Source of the DNA: Saprospiraceae bacterium
GTDB lineage: Bacteria; Bacteroidota; Bacteroidia; Chitinophagales; Saprospiraceae
Assembly (NCBI GenBank): GCA_029262975.1
Contig: JAJCYJ010000013.1
Span: forward strand, 1 to 8,649
Reading direction: 5' to 3'
Length of the DNA stretch: 8,649 nucleotides
Shown here one piece after another: positions 8,390 through 8,649 of the stretch; positions within the stretch are counted from its first letter, which is position 1, and each line of letters begins with the position of its first letter. The position numbers and the translations under genes were made by a program. The notes below the pieces were generated by a model. The model made no database searches. It worked only from the letters and a program-made list of their open reading frames with translations, and was not told the origin of the DNA.

Positions 8390-8602
8390 ATGTCAAATTC
8401 ATTGGTATACATGAATGAGGTAATTCCGGATGGTACTGATGAACATTTGAAGGTGTCTATCCTAACAAATGGGTCTGTCATTACCGGATCTAATTCTTCA
8501 GTAAACTTGAAAGCAGTGAATGAAGTAATATTCAATCCAGGATTTCAAACGGGCGCACAATCCAACATTACCGTAACTATGGAAGATTGTGAAATTAATT
8601 AA
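8390..8602 (+). pseudogene. Detached C-terminal coathanger-like module of the S8 peptidase
   Basis: This 70-codon piece starts at the first ATG after the TAA and is in the same frame as the peptidase gene; the conserved frame actually begins at 8372 with LCPC. Its pattern (HLKVSILTNGSVI, VNLKAVNEVIFNPGF, TGAQSNITVTMEDC) matches the C-terminal modules of many secreted Bacteroidota proteins, called 3-coathanger stack domains, which end near a Cys; here the end is DCEIN. As far as I know these follow long extracellular proteins and may serve sorting or anchoring, though that role is not certain. The piece has no signal peptide and no convincing start signal, so an independent product is unlikely. 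I read it as the severed tail of the upstream gene. It would be lost unless the stop is read through or is an error. Confidence 0.65.
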
Positions 8603-8649
8603 GATGATTCTCTAAGGGGTTATTCATTTTACTGCCTTACAGACCCTAA

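Noticed and set aside
8613..8639. TAAGG...CCTTA inverted repeat after the last stop
   Set aside because: Only 5 bp with a 17-nt loop and no T-run; not a credible terminator.
1..8649. CRISPR arrays, tRNA/rRNA genes, insertion sequences, attachment sites
   Set aside because: No spaced repeats, RNA-like folds, transposase motifs or terminal inverted repeats were seen; the window is nearly all coding.

Overview
The window is moderately AT-rich and almost fully coding, with all genes on the + strand. It looks like chromosomal DNA of a Bacteroidota bacterium, possibly near the Saprospiria; this placement is inferred. The signs are a secreted multidomain S8 peptidase with DUF11-like and jelly-roll modules, a Cys-rich 'DG..NG.ET..DCGG' motif and a coathanger-like C-terminal module, an A-rich leader before an ATG, and a TTTG / TTAATTTG promoter-like pair close to the Bacteroidota -33/-7 consensus.

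Layout: (1) nt 2-2560 is the C-terminal part of a large bacterial alpha-2-macroglobulin (A2M), cut by the left edge, with an intact CVEQ thioester motif. (2) nt 2636-4891 is a complete penicillin-binding protein 1C (pbpC) that apparently starts at TTG, 75 nt downstream. (3) nt 4961-8371 is an exported subtilisin-like (S8) peptidase with a full Asp/His/Ser set, followed by a chain of beta-sandwich modules. (4) nt 8372-8602 continues that same reading frame and encodes the C-terminal module, but an in-frame TAA at 8369-8371 separates it. The last 47 nt hold nothing I can identify.

How the genes fit together: A2M next to PBP1C is a known pairing (E. coli yfhM-pbpC). In the accepted model A2M covalently traps proteases that enter the periplasm, while PBP1C repairs the peptidoglycan. 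The S8 peptidase has its own candidate promoter and is probably a separate transcription unit for an exported or surface enzyme.

I see no wholly new system here. The most interesting feature is the lone TAA inside the CxxC of a recognisable Cys-rich motif. It cuts the protease off from its C-terminal module with no frame change, which suggests a recent nonsense mutation, a consensus error or, least likely, readthrough.
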